Of a stretch of DNA of 64,000 nucleotides, positions 51,683 to 62,547 are shown in pieces (position 1 is the first letter of the stretch; every line of letters starts with the position of its first letter). The DNA is from an uncultured Flavobacteriales bacterium (GTDB taxonomy: Bacteria > Bacteroidota > Bacteroidia > Flavobacteriales_D > Sanyastnellaceae): positions 1-64,000 of the forward strand of contig CAJXHE010000001.1 in assembly GCA_913051865.1 (NCBI GenBank), written 5' to 3'. The notes beneath the pieces are model-generated. The model made no database searches, was not told the DNA's origin, and saw only the letters and a list, made by a program, of their open reading frames with translations. Position numbers and translations under genes: made by a program.

Positions 51683-52443
51683 TAGAAGATTTAGAGCGCT
51701 CCGGGTCTTGGCTTTTTCGTTGGCGTAGTTTTTTACCAGTTGTCGTTGTTCCCGCTGCTTTATATGTGTCATATATCGATGACAACAACCCCGCGTTTAA
51801 TGACCCCCGATGGCTCGCTCTTTGTTTGGGAGTGGGTTTTTTAGGACAAATTATTCGCGCATTTACGATTGCCTATGTGCCCAAAGGAACATCCGGACGC
51901 AACACCACAGAAGGGCAGGTTGCGATGACCTTGAACTCTACGGGCATGTATGGTTACATTCGACACCCACTTTATACAGGGAATTTCTTTATGTGGCTCG
52001 GAATCCTCATGCTCACTGGGAATTGGATTTTCACGACAGCGATCTCAGTTGCATTTTGGATTTATTACACCCTCATTGCAATGGCTGAAGAGCGGTTTTT
52101 GAGACAAAAATTCGGGGACACTTACCTGGATTGGGCTTCTGGAATCCCAGCCTTCTTTCCCCGCACTTTTCGATGGAAGAGTCCTGGTGTCTTTTTCTCA
52201 TTCAGAAATGTGCTTAAACGAGAATACAACGGCGCTTTCGCCATGGTGATTTCTTATGTAGCTGTAAGTACGATGCACTCTTTTAGAGAAGGAATGCTTT
52301 CTGGTTTGTCATGGGAGGATTCAATACTTCCAACGCCTCTCATGCAGTCTCTTTTGACCACGAGTGCCATTGCATTTCTGGTGCTCAGATTTTTAAAAAA
52401 GAGAACAAAGGTTCTCGATGTGGAAGGACGAGAATATACCTAA
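51673..52443 (+). CDS. Isoprenylcysteine carboxyl methyltransferase-like membrane methyltransferase
   Basis: 256 residues with about five membrane helices. The ICMT/PEMT signature is GMYGYIRHPLYTGNFFMWLG near residue 95, and the SAM-binding tail is EERFLRQKFGDTYLDW near 138-153. A further hydrophobic C-terminal pair is unusual for the short family. Substrates of bacterial members are mostly unknown. The overlap with hutH implies translational coupling, but no chemical link is obvious. Confidence 0.8.
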   Translation: MPLIEDLERSGSWLFRWRSFLPVVVVPAALYVSYIDDNNPAFNDPRWLALCLGVGFLGQIIRAFTIAYVPKGTSGRNTTEGQVAMTLNSTGMYGYIRHPLYTGNFFMWLGILMLTGNWIFTTAISVAFWIYYTLIAMAEERFLRQKFGDTYLDWASGIPAFFPRTFRWKSPGVFFSFRNVLKREYNGAFAMVISYVAVSTMHSFREGMLSGLSWEDSILPTPLMQSLLTTSAIAFLVLRFLKKRTKVLDVEGREYT

Positions 52444-52459
52444 AACGCTAACACCGAAT

Positions 52460-52479
52460 GTGCTTAGTTCCTAAGTCAC
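52460..52479. terminator. Stem-loop between convergent methyltransferase and SDR genes
   Basis: GTGCTTAG-TTC-CTAAGTCAC forms an 8-bp hairpin with one bulged base and covers the SDR stop codon. It has no T run, so it is at best a weak terminator for either strand. Confidence 0.35.
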
Positions 52480-53283
52480 GGAAGCCTTGCGCATAATTCT
52501 ACGTAACAGATTTGGAAAAAAGCGACTTATGTAAACGGCCAAGATTTCTGTCCTCCCTATTAAGATTTGTGCTTTGCGTTTTTCGACGCCTTTCACCAGT
52601 TTCCTTGCGCATTCCAAGGGTGTCATTCCCGCGCCTGTTTTTGCATCCATTGTCCCTTGCTTAGTGCCGTCTCCCACCACAGCATTTAATGAGATATCGG
52701 TGGCGATAAACCCTGGGCACACCATGGTTATTCCTATGCCATCTTCATGGTGTTCAGCCCTCAGAGCTTCAAAAAAGCCATGTAACGCATGTTTTGCTCC
52801 ACAATAGCCAGAACGCAACGGTGATGAGAATAAGCCCATCAAACTTGTTACCACGACAAATTGCCCGGATTTCTTTGAGACAAAGTGGGGGAGTAGCTCC
52901 TTCGTCAATGCGACAGTTCCGAAATAATCGATTTCCATCACACGTCGATCGACCTCCAATGACGTTTCCGCAGCCAAAGAGCGTTGACTTATTCCACCGC
53001 AGTGAACGACAATATCAACAGTGCCCACTCGATCTAATACGTCCTTTACAAGGTCAGGAAATGAGTTTGAATCATTCAAATCCAAAGGGGCAATGTCAAA
53101 TGTCAATTCTCGGTTGAGATCTAGTTTTTTGGAAATATCTTTTGCGACAGTCCTTAAAGCATCCTCTCTTCTAGAGGATAAGATGACCTTTGCGCCCTTT
53201 CCAGCATATATCTCTGCGCAAGCACGACCTATGCCGCTACTTGCCCCAGTAATCCAAACAGTACCCGGCCCATTGCTTTTCAT
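52471..53283 (-). CDS. Short-chain dehydrogenase/reductase
   Basis: 270 residues, classical SDR. The cofactor motif is ITGASSGIGRACAE at the N-terminus, and SSRREDAL suggests NADP. VVHCGGISQRS corresponds to the NNAG region. The catalytic Ser is in VVTSLMGLF and the Tyr/Lys pair in SGYCGAKHALHGFF. A C-terminal hydrophobic and basic tail (LAVYISRFFPNLLRRIM) suggests membrane association, as in DHRS7-like SDRs. The substrate is unknown. It starts 10 bases after gyrB and is probably cotranscribed. Confidence 0.9.
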   Translation of the reverse strand: MKSNGPGTVWITGASSGIGRACAEIYAGKGAKVILSSRREDALRTVAKDISKKLDLNRELTFDIAPLDLNDSNSFPDLVKDVLDRVGTVDIVVHCGGISQRSLAAETSLEVDRRVMEIDYFGTVALTKELLPHFVSKKSGQFVVVTSLMGLFSSPLRSGYCGAKHALHGFFEALRAEHHEDGIGITMVCPGFIATDISLNAVVGDGTKQGTMDAKTGAGMTPLECARKLVKGVEKRKAQILIGRTEILAVYISRFFPNLLRRIMRKASVT

Positions 53284-53293
53284 TTACGATGCG

Positions 53294-55461
<2,168 letters not shown>

Positions 55462-57207
55462 TTAGAATGCGTAGCTCGCCCCGAAAAGTGCCTGGAATCT
55501 TTGTACAGGGTAGCCTATCCAATTCCTGTAACTTGAATTCGTGACGTTACTGCAACGTAACCATACAGCTGTTCTAGAGTTGTATCTGTATTCCACTCCG
55601 ATGTTGGCATCAATGTATGAAGGCAACTTGACAGCATACGAATTGATGTCACCATTTTGCTGTATAGGCTCTGCATCCGCGTTAGGTAAGACTTGTGTTA
55701 TAGCAGAACGAGAGCCAATAATTTCAAAAGCGCAATCCACTTTGAATTTCTCAAGGAATCCATAACTCGCTTCAATACTCCATTTTGATGAAGGAAGATT
55801 CCATGCATTTTCAAGTCCATTTTCATCGTACTTAAATAGAGTTCCAGCCAAACGTAGGTCTAAGTTGTCAATTAAATCTAATGTTATGTGACCGCCAATT
55901 TTCGTGACGGTAAGGGTATCGTAGAAGGTTGAAAAGCGCGTTCCATTGTCCAACAACGTGTCGTTGACAAAGTACATGTAGTCTTCATAATGAGCGGATG
56001 ATCCGAACACTTGAAAGCTTAACGCTTCGGTGATGGTGCCGCGCATCCCAATTTCTATATCCCTTGAAATGCTCGTGGTCCGAAATTCTGAATCCAGAGA
56101 AGAGTAGTAAAAGGGGTTGTCACGGACCACAGTTTCAAGACGATTTTGGTCAAGTCTGCCATCAAGACTGATGTAGGGGACAAAAACATCACGTAAGACA
56201 CGCAATGATGCTTCTACTTTGGGGTAGAAATGAAACCTTGATCCATCACCATTGCGACTTTGCTTGTCGGCATCAATCCATAACCCAGCGCCCACACGAA
56301 CCGTAAGAGGCCCTCTGTAACTAGTCACCATAGGTGTTAAATTTGCAATTGCAGCATCTGTTTTCACTGTGTCTGGATTATTTGTTCCAATCACCAAGCG
56401 ATCAATGTTCATATAGCCGGCTAGTGAGAAATGTTCTTTGCCTACAAATTTTCCCGCAACAAAAGAACCTTCGTAGTTGTTTTCTACAGTAGACTGCAGA
56501 TTGCGCATTTGAAACCATCTCAGGGCGATTTCGTGATTCAGATCAGTGCTGTCCCGATGGTGGCTCTTAAAGGCCAAATCTGCACCCAACGTAATATAGC
56601 GCTCATATGATCCAAGGTCATTCACGGGACGAATTGAGTCATTTTGTGCATTGCCATAAAAAACAATATTATTTCTCGACAAATCAGCTGAAAAATCGAC
56701 ACGTTCTTTGCCGATAAAGCGACTTATCCAAACGCCACCTTTGCTGTCTTTAAATCGTTCGTCAACCATCCCCAGTGGAGCATTAGTTGCGAAATGAGAT
56801 CCATTAAACCCCCAAGTTCCTTCGCGTGATCTTAAATCAGTAAAACTGATGTCGATGAGGGGCGTGTTGTTTAATCCATATCCTGCACGTGCATATCCTC
56901 TGTAAAGTCGAGAAAGTGGTGCGTCTACGCGGAGTCTGATAGGCTCTATCATGGACCACGCAGGAGATACGTTCATTCGCTTTGCAAGCAGACGATACGA
57001 GAAGTCTCTATTGCTATTATCGAGTTTACGAAGCTCAGGCCAGCTCTGTAATTTTAAAGCATCCTTCACGACCATTTCTCGCTCGCCGACAAATGTTACA
57101 TCCATCTTGAGAGAGTCTGTACTCGTATTCTCCGAAGAGTTTTCCTGTGCAAACACGTTCGAACTTAACACGACAAGAGATAAAAAGGGGATAGAGAAAT
57201 GATTCAT
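55462..57207 (-). CDS. Outer-membrane beta-barrel protein, TonB-receptor-like without plug
   Basis: 581 residues. A signal peptide (FLSLVVLSSNVFAQ) and about 75 residues of linker precede a barrel of alternating strands from about residue 95 (LYRGYARAGYGLNNTPLIDI) to the terminal aromatic FGASYAF. The motifs of a TonB plug domain are missing. Its ATG overlaps the stop of the 1039-residue TPR gene by 1 base (TAATG), so the two are translationally coupled and probably form one envelope complex, the TPR protein in the periplasm and this protein as the outer-membrane pore or anchor. Function unknown. Confidence 0.82.
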   Translation of the reverse strand: MNHFSIPFLSLVVLSSNVFAQENSSENTSTDSLKMDVTFVGEREMVVKDALKLQSWPELRKLDNSNRDFSYRLLAKRMNVSPAWSMIEPIRLRVDAPLSRLYRGYARAGYGLNNTPLIDISFTDLRSREGTWGFNGSHFATNAPLGMVDERFKDSKGGVWISRFIGKERVDFSADLSRNNIVFYGNAQNDSIRPVNDLGSYERYITLGADLAFKSHHRDSTDLNHEIALRWFQMRNLQSTVENNYEGSFVAGKFVGKEHFSLAGYMNIDRLVIGTNNPDTVKTDAAIANLTPMVTSYRGPLTVRVGAGLWIDADKQSRNGDGSRFHFYPKVEASLRVLRDVFVPYISLDGRLDQNRLETVVRDNPFYYSSLDSEFRTTSISRDIEIGMRGTITEALSFQVFGSSAHYEDYMYFVNDTLLDNGTRFSTFYDTLTVTKIGGHITLDLIDNLDLRLAGTLFKYDENGLENAWNLPSSKWSIEASYGFLEKFKVDCAFEIIGSRSAITQVLPNADAEPIQQNGDINSYAVKLPSYIDANIGVEYRYNSRTAVWLRCSNVTNSSYRNWIGYPVQRFQALFGASYAF

Positions 57208-60200
57208 TATTTATCGTTTACTTCGTTTTGTGTTCCAGTCTCAATTAAGTCTGTGCCATTCAGATCGCTGCCTTCCATCGACTCTATATCCATCATTAAA
57301 TCACTGCATGCATTCTGTACCCATTCAACATCAACATTTTCCATGATACTCTCTGCTGTAGCTCTGGCTTGAAAAAGATCGTTCAAGCCGATGTAGGTTC
57401 GCACCAGAAGAAGGAATCCTTTAAACTTCCATTCATCATATGCGGAGAAATCACTGACGAGGGTGAAGATATTTGATTCAGCACTTTCGTAATCCCCCAA
57501 ATTGTATTTGATTTTCGAAATCATAAATTGTGACTCAGCCCCTGCATTTCCTCCAAATTTTACGGTGGATTCAAAACAATTTAATGCCTCGTCGTATTCT
57601 TCAGCGTCGAAGTGAATCCTACCAAGCCAAATCAGTGCTGTTCTCTTGATTGATTCAGGTGTGCCTGGGTCTGAGTAAACATCTGTAGCGAATGCAAAAG
57701 CTTGTTCGGGTTGATCTAATAGATAGTAACAACGCATTTGCCCAATCGATGACTCGAGCATGTTTGACTGAATGCTAGAAATATCTGCTAAGAGTCGGTA
57801 GTGGGTTAGTGCACGTGGGTAATCCCCCTCGTTCCATGCTAGCGTAGCGGCAGCGAGTGCTGCTGCTTCTGTAAAGTCTCCCGGAGGCAATGCTAAGACT
57901 GCTTCATAAGACAACAATGCGCCATTTTTATCGCCCGCATTGTTCAGGCAGGCAGCAAGGTAGTACTGAGCCTCATCGAGGTGGTTTCCATTCTCGTATT
58001 GCCTTAAATACTCTTCCAATCTAGGGAGGGCTTGCGTGTATTTCTCCTCTAATGCTAACGACACAGCCGCATCAAATAGTCGGCTTTCGATTTCTTTTCC
58101 GGACAATCCTACGGCAGCAGGAAGATTGTCAAGGAGTCCACGATCTATAAGGAGTGGCTCCACAATGTTGTATGCGTCTGCTGCGATGGGGTCGTTTCCG
58201 TAAGTGGTACGGATTCTGTCCCATGTTTCTAGAACGTCATCTGGTCGGTTTTGTTTGATCCCTATCAGACATAAGTCAACGAGCGCTTCCTTTGTGCGTG
58301 GATTGCGTGGATGTGCGGATAGGAGGACATCTAATCGACGACGCGCGTCTTCAAGTTCATCGCGCTCGATTTGGGTTCGCGCACTTTCATATAAGGCATC
58401 TACAACGAATCTCGATTTCGGGAAATCTAAGAGGAGTTTGTCCAGGCCTGAAATTTGTTCTAAGAGTGCTTCAGGTGCTTCAGTCAAGCTCATTGACATC
58501 GCTCTTTGGTAAAGGATGTAGTCAACATTCCCTTTGTTCTCGGTTGTTCTGTCTAAACATCTGTCGTAGTAGTTAACCGCGCGATCAAATTCTTTTTTTG
58601 CGTAAAAACAATCTGCAGTTCTTAATTCCGCATCGTGTATTCTTTTAGGTGCATCTTCTGGATGAGCTTCCAGATATGAACGGAACGCAGAAAGCGCGTC
58701 GGAATATTTCTTTCTTTTAAAGAGCGCGTATCCTCTTGCGTAATCAGCTGCAGGATAATATGTGCTTAAATATCCACCCGGGGCCCTCGAGAACTTTGAA
58801 TAAGAACCTGTAGCGTTCACATAGTCACGTAAAGAAAAATGACATTCGCCTTCCCAATAATGTGACTCTGCAGCGAGTTGAGCATCTATGGGGTATGTTC
58901 GGACTTTATCGAAATACACCAATGCTTGCTTGTACTTGCCGCCTTGATATAGTTCAACCCCTCGGTTATATGCAAGGAGTTGATACGATTCACGTACCGT
59001 AAGATCTTTGTCTTTGATTTGTTCTAAGGCGTTAAGACCTTTTTCATAATCTCTGCTCGTGAGATATACATCTAAAAGAAATCGATAAGCTTCATCACGT
59101 CGCACAGAATTAGGGTATTGATCCAGATATTTCTGAAAAGCCACAATGGCATCATCAAAAGGGTTGTAAGAAAGCTCGAACGCAAGCTTTGCATAACTGA
59201 ATAACGCATCCTCCATGATCTCAATGTCGAAGTCTTTAGCTGCTGCTCTTCCGAATGCGCTTCTCGCTTTGCCTTTTTGACCGAGTTGAATATAACAATC
59301 CGCCATGTGGTAAGTTGCGTTTTGCCCCAGTTTGTCGTCTTCTCGCGCTGTTATCGCTAGGACGTCCAATGCGTCACTCCACGCCCCAATGCGATAGCGT
59401 GTATAGCCTACTTCATATGCGAATTCAGCCTTGCGACCTTGACCACGGGTTCCTTCCCACGCTTGTTCAAGGAATGGCGAAGCGGACTCGAAATCTTGAT
59501 CCTTATAAAAGGCGTCTCCAACAAGCCGAGATATTTCAGTTCTTTCTTCCATGTCTAGTCCCGCGGACTCTTTGAGGAGGGGAGGTCCGTATGCTTTAAG
59601 TCTTGAAAATTGTTCAGTTGCGTGGAGCGTTTGGGCGATGTAGGTAGGAACAACATCAATGAAGTCTGGATGGGTAGATATCGCTTCAAATCCCTCAAGT
59701 GCCACCTGTGGATTCCCTTTCAAGTATGCGATGTGGCTGAAGTAATATGTTGAAGGCGCCAGATACGCACCCTCTTCTTTCATGACTTCGAATAAATCAT
59801 AACGTGCAGCTTCAAAATCTTCTTCCTCAAATAAGCTGTGTCCTCTTTTAAACCTCAATTCTCGTTGTTGATCTTTTTGCAATCGTCTTAAATCTACTTC
59901 GTTGAAAGCTGCTGCGGCCTTTTTAAAATGTCTGCGTTTATAATGATGGTCTGCAATTTCCCACAATGCTTTCTGCACGTAGGGGCTCTCTGGATAAGCT
60001 GTGATAAAGGCATCGATTCGATATTCAGCGTCTCGGTTGTAAAGGTTCAATCCACACAATGCCTCGAAGTAAGCTGCTTTCACATACCGCTCAGACTTGT
60101 CATCTTCTTCAAACTCCATGAAGTCGTCGAAACTCTTCATCGCAAGGGCATACTGTTCTTTTTCGTATGCGTCATTTGCTTTCGCCCAAGCCCTTTCTTT

Positions 60201-60326
60201 GGGCTCAAGCTCATGAGTAAGCTGTGATTTTACTTCTAATGATGGTGTCAAAAAGAATCCGCAACTGAGCATAAGCACGAGCTGGATTTTAGATATTTGA
60301 CTTGAGTTTTTGAGTTTGCTGGGCAT
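57207..60326 (-). CDS. Large periplasmic tetratricopeptide-repeat protein
   Basis: 1039 residues. A signal-like N-terminus (KIQLVLMLSCGFFLTPSLEV) leads into repeated TPR helices over nearly the whole length, for example AFNEVDLRRLQKDQQRELRF, ALVYFDKVRTYPIDAQLAAE, AVNYYDRCLDRTTENKGN and ALNCFESTVKFGGNAGAESQ. Several resemble YbgF/BamD-type units. There is no enzymatic domain, and the C-terminal 20 residues are acidic and polar. Such proteins are scaffolds. The coupled plugless barrel gene points to a transport or assembly role at the outer membrane (inference). Confidence 0.87.
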   Translation of the reverse strand: MPSKLKNSSQISKIQLVLMLSCGFFLTPSLEVKSQLTHELEPKERAWAKANDAYEKEQYALAMKSFDDFMEFEEDDKSERYVKAAYFEALCGLNLYNRDAEYRIDAFITAYPESPYVQKALWEIADHHYKRRHFKKAAAAFNEVDLRRLQKDQQRELRFKRGHSLFEEEDFEAARYDLFEVMKEEGAYLAPSTYYFSHIAYLKGNPQVALEGFEAISTHPDFIDVVPTYIAQTLHATEQFSRLKAYGPPLLKESAGLDMEERTEISRLVGDAFYKDQDFESASPFLEQAWEGTRGQGRKAEFAYEVGYTRYRIGAWSDALDVLAITAREDDKLGQNATYHMADCYIQLGQKGKARSAFGRAAAKDFDIEIMEDALFSYAKLAFELSYNPFDDAIVAFQKYLDQYPNSVRRDEAYRFLLDVYLTSRDYEKGLNALEQIKDKDLTVRESYQLLAYNRGVELYQGGKYKQALVYFDKVRTYPIDAQLAAESHYWEGECHFSLRDYVNATGSYSKFSRAPGGYLSTYYPAADYARGYALFKRKKYSDALSAFRSYLEAHPEDAPKRIHDAELRTADCFYAKKEFDRAVNYYDRCLDRTTENKGNVDYILYQRAMSMSLTEAPEALLEQISGLDKLLLDFPKSRFVVDALYESARTQIERDELEDARRRLDVLLSAHPRNPRTKEALVDLCLIGIKQNRPDDVLETWDRIRTTYGNDPIAADAYNIVEPLLIDRGLLDNLPAAVGLSGKEIESRLFDAAVSLALEEKYTQALPRLEEYLRQYENGNHLDEAQYYLAACLNNAGDKNGALLSYEAVLALPPGDFTEAAALAAATLAWNEGDYPRALTHYRLLADISSIQSNMLESSIGQMRCYYLLDQPEQAFAFATDVYSDPGTPESIKRTALIWLGRIHFDAEEYDEALNCFESTVKFGGNAGAESQFMISKIKYNLGDYESAESNIFTLVSDFSAYDEWKFKGFLLLVRTYIGLNDLFQARATAESIMENVDVEWVQNACSDLMMDIESMEGSDLNGTDLIETGTQNEVNDK

Positions 60327-60466
60327 GTTCGAATGATAGAGCTCTATACAAACGAATTTAACGCGTAGGTATGGGTCTATATCGATATGCTCTTGATGTT
60401 CTCAACGGCTAGATGTGTGTGATTCGGATTTTTGGCACTGAAATTTAAGGTTTTTTTTGAACCCCT
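60327..60466. promoter_or_regulatory. Region between the OmpA-PD40 gene and the TPR gene
   Basis: 140 bases. On the minus strand TATCATTC ends 4 bases before the TPR-gene ATG, a poor -7 match at the recurring spacing; TAAATTCG at 60353-60360 is a better match with a 26-base leader. A T8 run near 60450 follows the OmpA gene stop on the plus strand but has no hairpin. Confidence 0.3.
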
Positions 60467-62539
60467 TTACCGATTGTTTTTTACAATAAATTCTGTCCGT
60501 CGATTTGCGGCTCGACCTTGATCTGTATTGTTAGATTCTTTAGGGCTGGATTCTCCAAATCCGCTCGCTTGAAGCCGTGAGGTTTCTACGCCAGATTCTT
60601 CAAAGAAACTTTTCACGGCTTCAGCTCTCGCTTGACTGAGTTTTAAGTTGTCTTCAGTTGTACCCACATCATCTGTATGACCTTCAATTTGCAATGTGTA
60701 ATTTGGATTCGCAAGGATGTATTCTGCAAACTTCAACAGAATAAGTTTCGTTGTATATGTAAGTTCACTTTTGTTTGTTTCAAACTGGACGTCTTTAAGC
60801 TCAAAGGCGCCTATTTGGCTGGATTTTTTTGCACGCACTGTAATGGCTGGTGTGGGTTCTTGTGATTGGATTTTGTCATCATTTTGTTGTTTGTCTTCTT
60901 GTGCAACATGGACGACAGTAGCTTCAAATTCCAAATCCACTCCTGAGACGTTAAGAATTACATCCTCATTTCTTTCGATGTTGATTACTGCAGCAAATGA
61001 CCCATCGTCCAGATTGAGTTCAATTTGCTCCACCTGTTTGCTTTGAACGTACTCCAGTGTAAGTGTGATGTCATCTGAAGGGGGAGTGGGGTCCACGACG
61101 CCATGGATCACTTTTACGGCTTCCGGTTTAAGTGTTTTTGGTAAAGGAAAACTCAGAATGTCTAATCCTTTCGTTCCGTTTCTTCGGCTCGCAAAAAAGG
61201 CCTCATTTCCGTTTGAGGAGACGACAAGTCCGTGCTCATCACCCGTTGTGTTGACAGGCATGCCTAGGTTAACAGGTTCTGACCAAACATTCATGGTGTC
61301 TCTTCTTGACACCCACAAATCGTATCCACCTCCACTCGGGAGTCTCGTGCTGGAGAAATATAAAGTTTTGCCGTCTGGATGAATGAAAGGGGCCTTGTCC
61401 TGGGCACTAGACGATATGGGGAAAGGGAGTTTTTGTGCTTGTGACCACTCACCGTTTTGGTCTTTTTTGCTCACGTAAATATCCATTGTAGGGTTGCCAT
61501 CGTCATCCTGGGTTGAATTCTCTCTGGCAGAAGCGAAAAACAGTTCGTCGCCCTCGGCACTTAAGGCAGGTTGAGATTCCCAACCCATGGGTGTGTTTAT
61601 TTCAGGTCCCAGCAATTTTAAGTTGCCCCAGTAATAAGAAAAACCTCCGGCATCATTTTTCCCATTTACAATATATGTGGTTGTGAATAAGTCTATGTTT
61701 TGTGGGTTGTTAGGTGTGGGGTTTGATGCTGCTACGACAAGTAACCTGTTATCGATTGATAAGCTAACACCTCCGAAGTTTCCCCCATGATTGAATGGGT
61801 AGGTTAGCAATTCTCCGCGATCAAATTCTTCTTCAGCGGACTCTCTTTTTGACCAAACAAAATCTTCCACTCTTCGTGTAATGACATCCCCTCTGAATCT
61901 CTCGTTTCTGGCTCTGGTAAAGAATAAGATGCTCCCGTCTGGAGACAAGGCAGGGAGGTATTCATCTTCGGTTTGGCTCGTGAAGGTAAGAGGTTCAGGC
62001 TTGTAAGCGTTGCGGTTTGCATAATACTGAACTTCGAAACGTGCCTCGGGAATCATTTCTAGGACATCACGTCTTTTTCGCTCAGTGCCCTTTGATAACG
62101 TCTCGTTCTCTGCTTCTTTGTCAGTTTTCGATATGAAAGCTTCGAATTCGATAAGGGCAGAAGAGGCGTCTCCAGAAACGAAAGCTAAGGCGCCAAGGAT
62201 GTAGTTTGCATCGGGCTGATCTCCACAGAGCTCAACCCAGCTTGCTGTCGCCGCAATGCATTCGTCTGAGAATTCTCGATCTTTTTTTGCCTGTTTAAAT
62301 AAGAGCCCTGCCAGCGCTTCGTATGCTGCGCCGAAATCATACTGACGGTCGACAACTTCTCTCAGAATTTCTATCCTTTCTTCGTTTGTTTTCTTTTTCC
62401 TTTTATCTGTTGCTTTTTCGAAGAGGCTCATGGTTTTTGAGGAGACATCTTCTGGCGCGGGGCAAGTTTGTGCTACATATTTACAAGGGGTTAAAACCCC
62501 AATGAATATGGCGAACAGAAGGACAATAGACTTGTACAT
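60467..62539 (-). CDS. TPR-PD40-OmpA envelope protein, PorE-like
   Basis: 690 residues. A signal peptide (IVLLFAIFIGVLTPC) is followed by TPR-like helices (about 35-160) and a PD40 beta-propeller (about 195-450; YLPALSPDGSILFFTRAR, ESQPALSAEGDELFFASAR, APFIHPDGKTLYFSSTR). A beta-sandwich of carboxypeptidase-regulatory type (about 465-560) leads to a C-terminal OmpA domain binding peptidoglycan (LQIEGHTDDVGTTEDNLKLS, LSQARAEAVKSFF, AANRRTEFIVKN). This order matches PorE of type IX secretion. Cotranscribed with the symporter gene 8 bases upstream. PorE identity is by architecture only. Confidence 0.85.
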   Translation of the reverse strand: MYKSIVLLFAIFIGVLTPCKYVAQTCPAPEDVSSKTMSLFEKATDKRKKKTNEERIEILREVVDRQYDFGAAYEALAGLLFKQAKKDREFSDECIAATASWVELCGDQPDANYILGALAFVSGDASSALIEFEAFISKTDKEAENETLSKGTERKRRDVLEMIPEARFEVQYYANRNAYKPEPLTFTSQTEDEYLPALSPDGSILFFTRARNERFRGDVITRRVEDFVWSKRESAEEEFDRGELLTYPFNHGGNFGGVSLSIDNRLLVVAASNPTPNNPQNIDLFTTTYIVNGKNDAGGFSYYWGNLKLLGPEINTPMGWESQPALSAEGDELFFASARENSTQDDDGNPTMDIYVSKKDQNGEWSQAQKLPFPISSSAQDKAPFIHPDGKTLYFSSTRLPSGGGYDLWVSRRDTMNVWSEPVNLGMPVNTTGDEHGLVVSSNGNEAFFASRRNGTKGLDILSFPLPKTLKPEAVKVIHGVVDPTPPSDDITLTLEYVQSKQVEQIELNLDDGSFAAVINIERNEDVILNVSGVDLEFEATVVHVAQEDKQQNDDKIQSQEPTPAITVRAKKSSQIGAFELKDVQFETNKSELTYTTKLILLKFAEYILANPNYTLQIEGHTDDVGTTEDNLKLSQARAEAVKSFFEESGVETSRLQASGFGESSPKESNNTDQGRAANRRTEFIVKNNR

Positions 62540-62547
62540 GTAATTTC

